Shown: piece by piece, positions 8,391-18,021 of the stretch
Numbering within the stretch: the first letter of the stretch is position 1
Layout of the letters: every line of letters begins with the position of its first letter
Assembly: GCF_036884845.1 (NCBI RefSeq)
Contig: NZ_CP145732.1
Coordinates: 2,728,001-2,792,000, forward strand
DNA length: 64,000 nt
Origin: Pseudomonas sp. MAG733B
GTDB taxonomy: Bacteria; Pseudomonadota; Gammaproteobacteria; Pseudomonadales; Pseudomonadaceae
Direction of reading: 5' to 3'
Made by a program: the position numbers and the translations under genes
The notes under the pieces: generated by a model
The model's input: only the letters and a program-made list of their open reading frames with translations
Databases searched by the model: none
Told to the model about the DNA's origin: nothing

Positions 8391-9686
8391 TTAAACGGTG
8401 GCCGGTTTGTTCGAGGCTTTATGGCCGGGCGAACGTACGCCCAGCACCAGCAACGCGGCGATGACGGTGGTAGCGGACAGCACGTACAAGCCGGCTGCCG
8501 GTGAATGGAAGGCGCCTTCGGCCCAGTTCTTCAGCACCGGAGCGATGAAGCCGCCGAGGGCGCCGAACGAGTTGATCAGGGCGATGCCGGCTGCGGCGGC
8601 GCTGCCGGCGAGGTAGCTGGAGGGGAAGGTCCAGAACACCGGTTGCACGGCGATGAAGCCGGAAGCGGCAAAGCACAGGGCAATGATCCCCAGCAGCGGA
8701 TTGCTGAAGGTCACCGAGCAGGCGATCCCGGCAGCGGCCATCAACAAGGTCAGGCTAGCGGTGCGGCGGCGTTCGCCGGTGCGATCGCTGTAGCCGGGAA
8801 TCAGGTAGGCGGCGATCAATGCGCAAATCCATGGAATCGCAGTGACCAGTCCGACCATCAACCCGACTTTGGTGCCGAGCAGTCCGCCAACCTGGGTCGG
8901 CAGGTAAAACACCACGCCGTAGACGCTCGCCTGGATGAGCAGATAAATCAGGCACAGGTACAGCACCGAAGGCTGGCAAATCACGTTGAGCAGGCTGCGG
9001 CCGTGGTTCTGTTTGTGGCTGTCTTCCTGATCGAGCAGGTTCTGTACTTGCTGGCGCTCTTCGACGGTCAGCCACTTGGCATCGGCCGGGCGATTGTCGA
9101 GGTACCAATAAGCCCAGATGCCCACCGCCGTCGCCATCAAGCCTTCAACGGCGAACAGCCATTGCCAGCCGTGGAAGCCGGCGAAACCGTCCATTTCCAG
9201 TAGCAGACCGGACAACGGGCTGCCGAAGATGAACGCCAGCGGCGCACCGAAGTAGAAGAAGCCCATGGCTTTGCCGCGCACGGCGCTGGGGAACCAGTAG
9301 GTGAGGTAAAGGATCACGCCGGGGAAGAATCCGGCCTCGGCCACGCCCAGCAAAAAACGCAGGATGTAGAAGCTGGTTTCGGTGTGGGCGAAGACCATGG
9401 CCGCGGAGACCAGGCCCCAGGTGACCATGATCCGGCACATCCACAGACGGGCGCCGACGCGGTGCAGAATCAGGTTGCTCGGCACTTCGAGCAGCGCGTA
9501 ACCGACGAAGAACACCCCGGCGCCGAAGGCGAACGCGGCATCACTGATATTGGTGTCGGCCTGGAAGGCTTGCTTGGCGAACCCGACGTTGGCGCGGTCG
9601 AGGAAGGCCATGATGTACATCAGCAGGAGAAACGGGAGCAGCCGCCAGGAAATTTTGGCGAGCAGAGGCGCGGGTAGAGTCTTCAT
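8391..9686 (-). CDS. rhmT: MFS transporter, probably for L-rhamnonate
   Basis: A 431-residue, 12-helix major facilitator of the anion:cation symporter type, with the family motif DRANVGFAKQ after helix 1 and VRGKAMGFF between helices 4 and 5. The start at 9686 follows AAAGGA; an upstream in-frame ATG lacks a ribosome site. As first gene of the operon with RhmD, RhmA and AldA it probably imports rhamnonate, as RhmT is thought to do in enteric bacteria; the substrate is inferred from context. Confidence 0.85.
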   Translation of the reverse strand: MKTLPAPLLAKISWRLLPFLLLMYIMAFLDRANVGFAKQAFQADTNISDAAFAFGAGVFFVGYALLEVPSNLILHRVGARLWMCRIMVTWGLVSAAMVFAHTETSFYILRFLLGVAEAGFFPGVILYLTYWFPSAVRGKAMGFFYFGAPLAFIFGSPLSGLLLEMDGFAGFHGWQWLFAVEGLMATAVGIWAYWYLDNRPADAKWLTVEERQQVQNLLDQEDSHKQNHGRSLLNVICQPSVLYLCLIYLLIQASVYGVVFYLPTQVGGLLGTKVGLMVGLVTAIPWICALIAAYLIPGYSDRTGERRRTASLTLLMAAAGIACSVTFSNPLLGIIALCFAASGFIAVQPVFWTFPSSYLAGSAAAAGIALINSFGALGGFIAPVLKNWAEGAFHSPAAGLYVLSATTVIAALLVLGVRSPGHKASNKPATV

Positions 9687-9811
9687 CGCAGTTTTCCTTT
9701 GGTAGGGCATTTGTTCTTATGGGGAAGACTGTACGGCCGCTGAGCGATGCGTTACAAATCGAATCTAGCTCACAACTGATACCTTCAGGGTATCGATAAA
9801 AAAGGCCCGTG
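9687..9811. promoter_or_regulatory. Divergent promoter region, rhm operon / LysR regulator
   Basis: 125 bases separate the transporter and the LysR gene, which point away from each other. It is the expected place for LysR binding; an ATACC...GGTAT pair flanks position 9785 (TGATACCTTCAGGGTATCG), a small dyad that could be the operator. No strong sigma-70 pair stands out. Confidence 0.5.
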
Positions 9812-10753
9812 ATGACCACGCCAACCATCTCCCGCAGCCTGCTCAACCGCCTGCGCTACAAGCATCTGCACATGCTGGTGACGCTCAGTACCAGCCAGAA
9901 CCTGCACCGTGCTTCGCAAAACCTGAACATGTCGCAACCGGCTGCCACCCGCATGCTCCATGAAATTGAAGACATGTTTGGCTGCGACCTGTTCGAACGT
10001 TTGCCGCGCGGGATGCGACCGACGGCGCTGGGCCAGGAGCTGATTCGCTTTGCCGAGTCAGCCCTCAGCGGTCTTGATCGTTGCGCCGAAGACCTGATGG
10101 CGCGCCAGCAGGGCGGATACGGTTACCTGTCGATCGGCACCATCATGGGCGCGGCGCCGGATCTGGTGATGGATTCGATTGCCGAGATCAAATCACTCAA
10201 TCCGCAACTGCGAATTCGCATCATGGGCGACACCAGCGACCAAGTGATCCAGTTACTGGAGCAAGGTCGCATCGACCTCGCCATCGCCCGGCGCAATGCC
10301 GCCACCGACAGTGAGCATTACGTCTTCGAACAACTGGGCAACGAGCGATTGCTGGTGGTGGTGCACGCCGGTCATCCGCTGGCCCGGCGCAAGAAGCTGG
10401 AGATGGCAGAACTGGTCAACGGCTGGCCGTGGATCCTGCAACCGGAAACCAGCCCGGCGCGCATTGGTCTGGATCAAGCCTTGCAGCGCCTGGCCTTGCC
10501 GCTGCCGGCGGACATCATCGAATGCAGTTCGGTGTATTCGATGCAGCAGCTGATTCAACTGACCGACGCGATCATGGTCCTGTCGGAAACCGCATTGCGC
10601 GACTACCTTAAAATGGGGCTGGTGGTGGCGCTTCCGGTGGAACTCGACGTGCAACTGGCGCCGTTCGGGCTGCTGTTGCGCAAAGGTGAGCACATAAGTC
10701 GCGAGCTGGGATTGTTCATCGATCTGCTGCGTCGAAAAGCCGCGGTTTTTTGA
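9812..10753 (+). CDS. LysR-family transcriptional regulator of the rhm operon
   Basis: 313 residues: an N-terminal winged helix-turn-helix (about 20-80, LHRASQNLNMSQPAATRML) and a periplasmic-binding-protein-like effector domain (about 95-300). The ATG at 9812 with AAAGG six bases upstream is preferred to the overlapping GTG at 9809. It is divergent to the rhm operon, which it probably controls with rhamnonate or a derivative as inducer. E. coli uses an IclR-type regulator instead, so control here differs. It also lies 175 bases before the molybdenum hydroxylase cluster. Confidence 0.88.
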   Translation: MTTPTISRSLLNRLRYKHLHMLVTLSTSQNLHRASQNLNMSQPAATRMLHEIEDMFGCDLFERLPRGMRPTALGQELIRFAESALSGLDRCAEDLMARQQGGYGYLSIGTIMGAAPDLVMDSIAEIKSLNPQLRIRIMGDTSDQVIQLLEQGRIDLAIARRNAATDSEHYVFEQLGNERLLVVVHAGHPLARRKKLEMAELVNGWPWILQPETSPARIGLDQALQRLALPLPADIIECSSVYSMQQLIQLTDAIMVLSETALRDYLKMGLVVALPVELDVQLAPFGLLLRKGEHISRELGLFIDLLRRKAAVF

Positions 10754-10928
10754 TTTCCTGGTCAGTTTTTTGTTTTCCGCGAGCGCATAAACCTTTAAAG
10801 TTAACCTTTCGGTCAGCTTTGCACTGTCAACACAGCCCTTTGCATCGTCAAAAGGGGCTTCTGCAAGACTCGAGATTCCCAGTACATAACCAGAAGGGCG
10901 GACCCCATAACCGCCCAGAGGATGATCC
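10754..10928 (+). promoter_or_regulatory. Leader of the molybdenum hydroxylase operon
   Basis: 175 bases without a gene. A hairpin GGGCGG (10896-10901) / CCGCCC (10911-10916) lies ten bases before the start codon, close to the ribosome site AGAGGATG, so it could modulate translation. A clear promoter is not seen. Confidence 0.35.
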
Positions 10929-13760
10929 ATGTCCAACCGTGATATATCCCGGCGCTCGTTCCTTCAGGGCGGGCTGGTAGCGGGTGTGAGCGTGACGCTC
11001 ACGCCATTGAGCAGCCAGGCGCTGGCAGCCTTGATGGAAAACAGCGTGACCGTGCCGTCCGAGCAATGGCTCGGCAACAACGGCAAGGCGCGCGCCCGTA
11101 ATGACGCCTTGTCCAAGGTCTGCGGCAGCAAGGTGTTTGCCCGTGACATCCGCGCCAAGGACATGCCGGGCTGGCCGCAGCAGCAAGGCCACGCCATGCT
11201 GCTGAAAACCATCAAGGCCGACCGAATCTATGACGGCTATGACCTGTCGTGGCTCGGTGCCGAATTGCAACCGGACCGCATCGTCACCGCCGACGACCTG
11301 ATCAAGGACGGCATCGCCTTCCCGGAAGAACACGCGCCTGATCCGCTGCTGCCGGCCGGCAAGGTGCCGATGTTCATCGGCCACCCGGTGGCGATCCTGA
11401 TCTGGAACGACTTCGAGCGTTTCCGCCAGGCCAAGGCCCAACTCAAATTCAATGACAAAGCAATCCGCTACGGCGAGAAAGTGCCGTTCTACGAAGGCGA
11501 TCCTTACGGCAGCTTCCGCTACGTGCGCGTTGGCGGTGCGACCTCGGCCGATGAAGACGAGTTCGCCAGCCTCAAGGATTCGATCCTGTTCCCGATGCTG
11601 AAAAACCGTCGTCCGGTGTGGAACTCGCAGCCGAACCTGCACGGCAACCTGACCGAGCGCGGCTTGTTCTATGCCGAGCGCATGAAGCAGCAGATCGACA
11701 CACCGCCGGACAACTGGCTGGTGTTCGACGAACGCTACAAGACGCCATCGATCGAACCGGCCGCGATGGAGCCGGACAACGGCAACGGCTGGTACGACCC
11801 AGCGACCAAGACCCTGCATTTCGTGGTGGCGACACAGTGCCCGCTGGAAACCGCGACCGAGACCGCGAAGATGATCGCGCCGTCGCGTTTCGGCCTGGCT
11901 AACCTGAACATGCACCCCGGCTACACCGTCGGCTACGGCTCCAAAGACCACAACATTTTCGTCTACTACGCCGCCCTTGCAGCGTTGTACGGCGCCGGTG
12001 TGCCAGTGCGTCTGGCGAACGATCGCTACGAACAGTTCCAGAGCGGCATCAAGCGTCACCCGTTCGACATCCGCTATCAACTGGCGGTGGACAAGACCGA
12101 TTACAGCTTCAAGATTTTCCGCGCCGAGATGAGCGTCGACGGTGGCGGCCGGGTCAACTACAGCCCGTCCGTGGCAGCGGTTGGCGCCACGGCGGCGCAG
12201 TCGATCTACTACATGCCGCAGAACGATTTGCAGGTGACGGCTTATCACTCCCGCGCCGTTGAAGCCGGGTCGATGCGTGGTTACGGCACCCTGCAAAGCA
12301 TGGCGTCCACCGAGATGATGGTCGACGAAATCGCCGATCGCCTCGGTGTCGATGCCATCGATCTACGCCGCAAAAACGCGCTGCGTTCGGGCATGAAAAA
12401 CACCCAGGGCGCGGTGCCTGCCGGTGCCTTGCGCCTGCACGAGATTCTCGACAAAGCGGCCGTTCACGACACCTGGAAAAACCGCAACGCGATCAAGCAA
12501 CAACGCGAAGGCGCCGACCCGGATAACTGGTACGGCATCGGTTTCGCCATCTGCCAGAAAGACTTCGGCACCGGTTCCGAAGCGCCGATGGCCAGCATCG
12601 AATACACCGTTGACGGTCGCATCACCCTGCGCCACATCGGCATCGAAATCGGCACCGGCATGTCCACTTCCCAGGCGATGGTGGTGGCCGACTTCCTCGG
12701 CAACCCGGCGCACGAAGTGAAGACCGGCGAAACTGAATGGAAAGAGTTGCAGCTGATCAGCGGCGGCAACCCGTACATCATGAGTCAGGCCGAGCAGGAC
12801 AACTTCCTGCGCAACCCGCGTTGGGTTGGCAAGGTCGCTTCGGCCTCATCCGCGACCAACTCGGCGTACTACTTCAGCCACGCCACCCGTGAAGCGGCAC
12901 GCGTGCTGTTCAACCACGGCTTGTGGCCGGCGGCGATGGAAATCTGGCGACAAGGTCCTTTTGGCGGCCAAGCCAACCCTTACGTGGTGCGTCGCGAAGA
13001 TGCCCATTGGGTCGACGGCAAACTCACCGCCAACGGCATGGAGCCTTTGCCGTTTGCGGTGCTGGCCAAGCGTGCCCACGAGCGCGGTCTGGTCACTGGC
13101 GCCACGGTCCACGGTTTTAACCGCTGGAGCTGGGCCGAGGCCGAGTACAGCATCGACGGTGTGCGTGAACGCTTGCCACTCGATGGTCTGGCCGTGAAGT
13201 ACGGCGACGGTGCACCGAACGCCAAGAAAGCACAGATGAACAGCGCCGGTTTCCATCTGCTGGATCGGCAGAACATCGCCTACCCGGCGACCCAGCTGAA
13301 CAACGCGGCGGTGACTTACTACAGCCCGGTCGCTACGCTGGTGGAAGTGAAGGTCAACAAGGGTTCAAACGAAGTGTCGGTGCTCAACCACCACTCGTGG
13401 GTCGAGTGCGGTCGGGTGCTGGTGCCGGAGTTGGTCAAGGGCCAGCTCGAAGGCGGTATCGCCATGGGCATCGGCCATGCGCTGATGGAAGAAATGCCGC
13501 TGTACGAAGGCGGGCCGGGGGAGGGTGACTGGAACTTCAACCGTTACCGCTTGCCGATGGCGCGCCACGTTGCGGTGTGGAAACAGACTGCGGAAATCCT
13601 GCCGCCATTGTCGCCGAGCGATCCGTCCAAAGGCATCGCCGAAGTGGTGATGATCCCGGTGGTCGGCGCCATCGGCAACGCCGTGGCCCATGCCATCGGT
13701 AAACGTGTCCGCGACCTGCCTATCACTTCTGCACGCATCAAGGAGGCCCTCAATGGCTAA
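10929..13760 (+). CDS. Xanthine-dehydrogenase-family molybdopterin-binding subunit, Tat-exported
   Basis: 943 residues. A twin-arginine signal (SRRSFLQGG, Arg 8-9) starts the protein, so it should act in the periplasm as part of a molybdenum hydroxylase. Conserved family segments include AGSMRGYG, GIEIGTGMSTSQ and KGIAEVVMIP, where the Glu aligns with the catalytic base of the family. The next two genes supply a 2Fe-2S subunit and a triheme cytochrome, giving the isoquinoline-oxidoreductase/aldehyde-oxidase type of complex. There is no FAD subunit, so electrons should go to the cytochrome. The substrate (aldehyde or N-heterocycle) is unknown. Confidence 0.88.
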   Translation: MSNRDISRRSFLQGGLVAGVSVTLTPLSSQALAALMENSVTVPSEQWLGNNGKARARNDALSKVCGSKVFARDIRAKDMPGWPQQQGHAMLLKTIKADRIYDGYDLSWLGAELQPDRIVTADDLIKDGIAFPEEHAPDPLLPAGKVPMFIGHPVAILIWNDFERFRQAKAQLKFNDKAIRYGEKVPFYEGDPYGSFRYVRVGGATSADEDEFASLKDSILFPMLKNRRPVWNSQPNLHGNLTERGLFYAERMKQQIDTPPDNWLVFDERYKTPSIEPAAMEPDNGNGWYDPATKTLHFVVATQCPLETATETAKMIAPSRFGLANLNMHPGYTVGYGSKDHNIFVYYAALAALYGAGVPVRLANDRYEQFQSGIKRHPFDIRYQLAVDKTDYSFKIFRAEMSVDGGGRVNYSPSVAAVGATAAQSIYYMPQNDLQVTAYHSRAVEAGSMRGYGTLQSMASTEMMVDEIADRLGVDAIDLRRKNALRSGMKNTQGAVPAGALRLHEILDKAAVHDTWKNRNAIKQQREGADPDNWYGIGFAICQKDFGTGSEAPMASIEYTVDGRITLRHIGIEIGTGMSTSQAMVVADFLGNPAHEVKTGETEWKELQLISGGNPYIMSQAEQDNFLRNPRWVGKVASASSATNSAYYFSHATREAARVLFNHGLWPAAMEIWRQGPFGGQANPYVVRREDAHWVDGKLTANGMEPLPFAVLAKRAHERGLVTGATVHGFNRWSWAEAEYSIDGVRERLPLDGLAVKYGDGAPNAKKAQMNSAGFHLLDRQNIAYPATQLNNAAVTYYSPVATLVEVKVNKGSNEVSVLNHHSWVECGRVLVPELVKGQLEGGIAMGIGHALMEEMPLYEGGPGEGDWNFNRYRLPMARHVAVWKQTAEILPPLSPSDPSKGIAEVVMIPVVGAIGNAVAHAIGKRVRDLPITSARIKEALNG

Positions 13761-14292
13761 CCGTCCGCTTCAACTGACCCTCAACGGTCAATCCGTCGGC
13801 CCGGTGGACATCCCTGATGACCTGCCGATGATCGACTATCTGCACGAATACAAGAACCTCACCGGTTCGCGCCTCGGTTGCGGCCAGGGCATCTGCCACG
13901 CCTGCGTGGTGATCGTCGACAACCCTGACGGCACCAGCGAAGAAGTGCGCACCTGCATCACTGGCGCGCACTATTTCGAAGGCAAAAAGGTTCGGACCAT
14001 CGAAGGCCATGCGACCCGCGACGAGCAGGGCAAGGTCACCGAGCTGAACCCGATCCAGCAGCGTTTTGTCGACGAGTTCGCCTTCCAGTGCAGCTACTGT
14101 GCACCGGGTTTTGTGAATGCCGCGACGGTGTTGGTCGAGAAGCTGCAACGCCAGCCAATCGTCAAAAGCCAGCTGGAAAAAGTCATCGAGGACAGCCTCG
14201 GTCATCACATCTGCCGTTGCACCGGGTACGTGCGCTACTACAGTGCCACGCGCAACGTGCTGACCGATCTCGGCCTGGTCAAGGAGGGTTAA
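13753..14292 (+). CDS. (2Fe-2S)-binding subunit of the molybdenum hydroxylase
   Basis: 179 residues. The N-terminal ferredoxin-like cluster site (GCGQGICHACVV) and the C-terminal helical cluster site (CSYCAPGFV and HHICRCTGYVRY) are both complete. It relays electrons from the molybdenum centre. The ATG at 13753 overlaps the end of the large subunit by eight bases and follows AAGGAGG, showing translational coupling. It has no signal peptide of its own and probably rides through the Tat system with the large subunit. Confidence 0.92.
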   Translation: MANRPLQLTLNGQSVGPVDIPDDLPMIDYLHEYKNLTGSRLGCGQGICHACVVIVDNPDGTSEEVRTCITGAHYFEGKKVRTIEGHATRDEQGKVTELNPIQQRFVDEFAFQCSYCAPGFVNAATVLVEKLQRQPIVKSQLEKVIEDSLGHHICRCTGYVRYYSATRNVLTDLGLVKEG

Positions 14293-14294
14293 GC

Positions 14295-15533
14295 ATGAAG
14301 CAACTACTTAGCCGTCTGGCGTTGACGGTCGGCCTGGCTGCGCCTGTGTTGTTGGCCCACGCTGACGACGCGCAGGTCAAGCAAGGCGAATACCTCGCCC
14401 GCGCTGCTGACTGCATGGCGTGTCACACCGCGCCGGGTGGCGCGCCGTATGCGGGCGGCCTGCCGATCGTGTCGCCGTTCGGCACGATCTACGGCACCAA
14501 CATCACCCCAAGCAAAGAGCACGGCATCGGCCTGTACAACGACGATGAATTCTTCGCCGCGTTGACTGAAGGCAAGCGTCGCGACGGCGCGAACCTGTAC
14601 CCGGCGATGCCGTACACCTCGTATCACCTGATGCCGCGAGCGGATTCCGATGCGATTCACGCCTACCTGAAAACCGTCGAGCCCATCGAGCGCGCCGCGC
14701 CGGTCACCAGCCTGACCTTTCCGTTCAACGTGCGCCCGGGCCTGATGGGCTGGAACATGATGTACGGCAAGGACGTGAAGCTGGAATCCGCCGAAGGCAA
14801 AAGCGAAGCCTGGAAGCGCGGCCAGTACATGGTCGACGTGCTCGGCCACTGCGGCGAATGCCACACGCCACGCGGCCTGCCTGGCGCGATGCAGATGGAC
14901 AAGCGCATGACCGGCGGCATCCTCAATGGCTATCTGGCACCGAGCCTGTTGGCCACTGACCTGGCGGCTCGCGGCTGGAACCATCAGGACCTGAGCTCGT
15001 TCCTCAAGCACGGCATGAGCGCCCAGGGCACGATGTTCAACGAGATGTTCCCGGTGTTCCACAACAGCACTCAGGGCCTCACTGACCCGGATCTGGCCGC
15101 GATGGCCACGTTCCTGCTCGGCGATCAGCCGCCAGCAGCAAAACTGCTGACTGACGTGCCGTTGGACAAACTCAGCGCCAGCGCCCAGCGTGGTCGTCAG
15201 GATTACCTTAACGTCTGCGCCGGTTGCCATGCGGCAGGCGGCGAAGGTAAGCCGCATATCGCCGTGGCCATGCGCGGCAACACCACGTTGCGCCTGGAAG
15301 ATCCGCGCAATCTGGTGCGGGTGATCGACGATGGTATCGGCGAACAGAAGTTCTCCGGGTTTGAGCACATGCAGCCGATGCCGGGATTCGTCGAGAAACT
15401 TAGCGATGAGCAACTGACCGATCTGCTGAACTACCTGCGTCAAGGGTGGGGCGGTCAGCCGGGTGACCTGGCTGTGAACGCTGTGCAGAAGTTGCGCGCC
15501 GATGCGCCGCCGCTTGAGCACAAGGCGCACTGA
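14295..15533 (+). CDS. Triheme cytochrome c electron acceptor subunit
   Basis: 412 residues with a Sec signal peptide (about 1-23, ending AHADDA) and three CXXCH heme sites: CMACH at residue 40, CGECH near 195 and CAGCH near 325. This three-domain form is found in membrane-associated dehydrogenases (alcohol, gluconate, aldehyde) and here should take electrons from the hydroxylase to the respiratory chain. AAGGAGG overlaps the end of the previous gene, two bases before the ATG region. Confidence 0.92.
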   Translation: MKQLLSRLALTVGLAAPVLLAHADDAQVKQGEYLARAADCMACHTAPGGAPYAGGLPIVSPFGTIYGTNITPSKEHGIGLYNDDEFFAALTEGKRRDGANLYPAMPYTSYHLMPRADSDAIHAYLKTVEPIERAAPVTSLTFPFNVRPGLMGWNMMYGKDVKLESAEGKSEAWKRGQYMVDVLGHCGECHTPRGLPGAMQMDKRMTGGILNGYLAPSLLATDLAARGWNHQDLSSFLKHGMSAQGTMFNEMFPVFHNSTQGLTDPDLAAMATFLLGDQPPAAKLLTDVPLDKLSASAQRGRQDYLNVCAGCHAAGGEGKPHIAVAMRGNTTLRLEDPRNLVRVIDDGIGEQKFSGFEHMQPMPGFVEKLSDEQLTDLLNYLRQGWGGQPGDLAVNAVQKLRADAPPLEHKAH

Positions 15534-15534
15534 C

Positions 15535-16506
15535 ATGCAGCATCTCGATCTGCAAGTGGTGCGCCGGGCGTTGGAGTGGTCGGTGACTGGTCAGCGCGTG
15601 TGGCTGTGCACGGTCCTCGCCACTTACGGCTCGGCACCTCGCGCACCGGGTTCGTTGTTGGCGGTGAACGCCGACGGCCAGTGGATCGGTTCGCTGTCGG
15701 GCGGTTGCGTCGAAGAAGACTTCCTTGAGCGCGTCGCCGAAGGTGCGTTTGAGGAAGCAGTCAGCGTCGTGCGTTATGGCGAAGGTGATGATCCGCGCTC
15801 GCGGGTCAGCCTGCCCTGTGGCGGCGTGCTCGATGTGTTGGTGGAGAAGCTGGATTCAGATTGCGACGTTCAGGCGCATCTGCGGGAACTGGAGGCGGCG
15901 CTGTTGGGCCGACGTCGATTGATCCGCGAAGTCGATTTGGTCAGCGGTGCGCGCAGCCTGCTCGATGACCGAGAGCAGGGTGTGCGCGTCGAACGCGAAA
16001 TCGACCGGGTTCGCCTGCGCATCGGTGCGGCACAGCGCTTGTTGCTGGCCGGGTATTCCAGTGTGGCGCAGGCGTGTGCGGAGTTTGCGGTGGGCCTTGG
16101 ATTCGAAGTGATTCTCTGCGATCCACGGGACGAAGTGCTCGAAGGCGTGGTGCTGGACAACGTGGAGATCCGTCGTCAACTGCCCTCGGTGTTCATCGCC
16201 GACGGTGGCTGTCACAGCGACACGGCGGTGGTGGCGCTGACCCACGATCCGCGCATCGATGACCTGGCAATGATGGAAGCCGTGCGCACCGAAGCGTTTT
16301 ACATCGGTGTGATGGGCTCGATGCAAACTTCGCAAAAGCGCTTTGAGCGGTTGCGGCGTATCGGTGGGCTGGGCGATGCCGAACTGGCGCGGATTCATGC
16401 GCCGATCGGTTTGAACCTGGGCAGCAAGACACCGGCGGAAATTGCCCTTGCGGTACTGGCCGATATTTTGCGGATTCGAAGTGGCATAGCGCGGGATCGA
16501 CTTTAA
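15535..16506 (+). CDS. XdhC/CoxI-family molybdenum cofactor maturation protein
   Basis: 323 residues. An N-terminal XdhC/CoxI domain (about 10-80, with APRAPGSLLA and GSLSGGCVEEDFL) and a C-terminal XdhC Rossmann-like domain (about 160-310, with YIGVMGSMQTSQKR) are present. Proteins of this family bind and sulfurate the molybdenum cofactor and insert it into a partner hydroxylase. It starts one base after the cytochrome stop, so it is the fourth gene of the operon and probably the dedicated chaperone. Confidence 0.9.
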   Translation: MQHLDLQVVRRALEWSVTGQRVWLCTVLATYGSAPRAPGSLLAVNADGQWIGSLSGGCVEEDFLERVAEGAFEEAVSVVRYGEGDDPRSRVSLPCGGVLDVLVEKLDSDCDVQAHLRELEAALLGRRRLIREVDLVSGARSLLDDREQGVRVEREIDRVRLRIGAAQRLLLAGYSSVAQACAEFAVGLGFEVILCDPRDEVLEGVVLDNVEIRRQLPSVFIADGGCHSDTAVVALTHDPRIDDLAMMEAVRTEAFYIGVMGSMQTSQKRFERLRRIGGLGDAELARIHAPIGLNLGSKTPAEIALAVLADILRIRSGIARDRL

Positions 16507-16510
16507 GATC

Positions 16511-16585
16511 AAAAGATCGCAGCCTTCGGCAGCTCCTACATTGATTGCGCATTTCTGTAGGAGCTGCCGAAGGCTGCGATCTTTT
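16511..16585. repeat. REP-type inverted repeat, bidirectional terminator
   Basis: Two perfect 30-base inverted arms (16511-16540 and 16556-16585) contain the Pseudomonas repeat GATCGCAGCCTTCGGCAGCT. It lies between convergent genes and the arm ends in TTTT on both strands, so it can stop both transcripts. It belongs to a different REP class from the pair at 4799-4879. Confidence 0.88.
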
Positions 16586-16595
16586 GTTTTAACGG

Positions 16596-17879
16596 TCAAT
16601 ACCCGAATTTATCCCGCAACCCGTAATACCACGCACCCAGCGCCGCAAACGGTGTACGCAGCAATTGCCCGCCGGGAAACGGGTAGTGCGGCAAGTCGGC
16701 AAACGCGTCGAAACGCTCGGCCTGGCCACGCAATGCTTCGGCCAGGACCTTGCCCGCCAGATGCGTGTAAGTCACGCCGTGGCCGCTGCAACCCTGGGAG
16801 TAGTAGATGTTGTCGCCCAGTCGCCCGACTTGCGGCAGACGCGACAGGGTCAGCAGGAAGTTGCCGGTCCAGGCGTAATCGATCTTCACGTCCTTGAGTT
16901 GTGGGAAAGCCTTGAGCATTTTCGGGCGGATGATCGCCTCTATGTTCGCCGGATCCCGCGCGCCATACACCACGCCACCGCCGAAAATCAGGCGCTTGTC
17001 GCCCGTCAGACGGTAGTAGTCGAGCAAGTAGTTGCAGTCTTCGACGCAGTAATCCTGAGGCAGCAGGCTTTTCGCCAACTCGTCGCCCAAGGGCTCGGTG
17101 GTGATCACCTGAGTGCCGCAAGGCATCGACTTCGCCGCCAACTCCGGCACCAGATTGCCCAGGTACGCGTTGCCCGCAACGATAATGAATTTTGCCCGGA
17201 CCTTGCCCTGTGGCGTGTGCACCACCGGATTCGCGCCGCGTTCGATGCGCACCGCTGGTGATTGCTCATAAATGACGCCGCCCAGCGACTCCACAGCCGC
17301 CGCTTCGCCCAGCGCCAGATTAAGCGGATGAATGTGCCCGCCGCTCATGTCGAGCATGCCGCCGACGTATTGGTCGCAGGCCACCACTTCACGGATGCGC
17401 CGCTCATCCAGCAACTCGAGTTGCGTGTGACCGAAGCGTTCCCATAGACGCTTCTGCGACTCCAGGTGGCCCATCTGCTTGGCAGTGATGGCGGCGAACA
17501 CGCCACCGTCCTTCAAGTCGCACTGGATATTATATTTGGCGACCCGCTCGCGAATGATCCGCGCACCCTCGAACGCCATCTGCCCCAGCAACTGAGCCTG
17601 CTTGGGGCCGACACTGCGTTCGATCACATCGATATCGCGGCTGTAGCTGTTAACGATTTGCCCGCCATTCCGCCCAGACGCACCGAAACCGACTTTGGCG
17701 GCTTCCAGTACCGTGACCTTGAAACCGTTCTCCAGCAGAAACAGGGCAGAGGACAGGCCGGTGTAACCGGCGCCGATTACACAGACATCAGTCTCCACGT
17801 CATCCTGCAATGCCGGGCGCGGCGGAACCGCGTTGGCCGATGCGGCGTAGTAGGACTCTGGGTAGGGAGTGTTCGCCAT
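16596..17879 (-). CDS. puuB: Gamma-glutamylputrescine oxidase-like FAD oxidoreductase
   Basis: 427 residues, DAO family. The FAD site CVIGAGYTGLSSALFLLENG lies near 32-51, and VGFGASGRNGGQIVNSYSRD, SGGHIHPLNLA, DCNYLLDYYRLTGD and the C-terminal SGHGVTYTHLAG match E. coli PuuB over the whole length. It would oxidise gamma-glutamylputrescine to the aldehyde with release of ammonia and H2O2 in putrescine catabolism. No other puu gene is visible, and Pseudomonas carries several paralogues, so another amine substrate is possible. Confidence 0.85.
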   Translation of the reverse strand: MANTPYPESYYAASANAVPPRPALQDDVETDVCVIGAGYTGLSSALFLLENGFKVTVLEAAKVGFGASGRNGGQIVNSYSRDIDVIERSVGPKQAQLLGQMAFEGARIIRERVAKYNIQCDLKDGGVFAAITAKQMGHLESQKRLWERFGHTQLELLDERRIREVVACDQYVGGMLDMSGGHIHPLNLALGEAAAVESLGGVIYEQSPAVRIERGANPVVHTPQGKVRAKFIIVAGNAYLGNLVPELAAKSMPCGTQVITTEPLGDELAKSLLPQDYCVEDCNYLLDYYRLTGDKRLIFGGGVVYGARDPANIEAIIRPKMLKAFPQLKDVKIDYAWTGNFLLTLSRLPQVGRLGDNIYYSQGCSGHGVTYTHLAGKVLAEALRGQAERFDAFADLPHYPFPGGQLLRTPFAALGAWYYGLRDKFGY

Positions 17880-18021
17880 CCTGCAGCCTCTGTTTAATAT
17901 ATTTTACGAGTGCGTCGATCCTACCCGAGTTAAAAAACCACCGCCAGCCACGGGAAAATCTTCTTTGCAGCGGCGAAATTAAATATTTTGCATATTCATA
18001 GGGTTAGCTCGAAAAAAGGTG

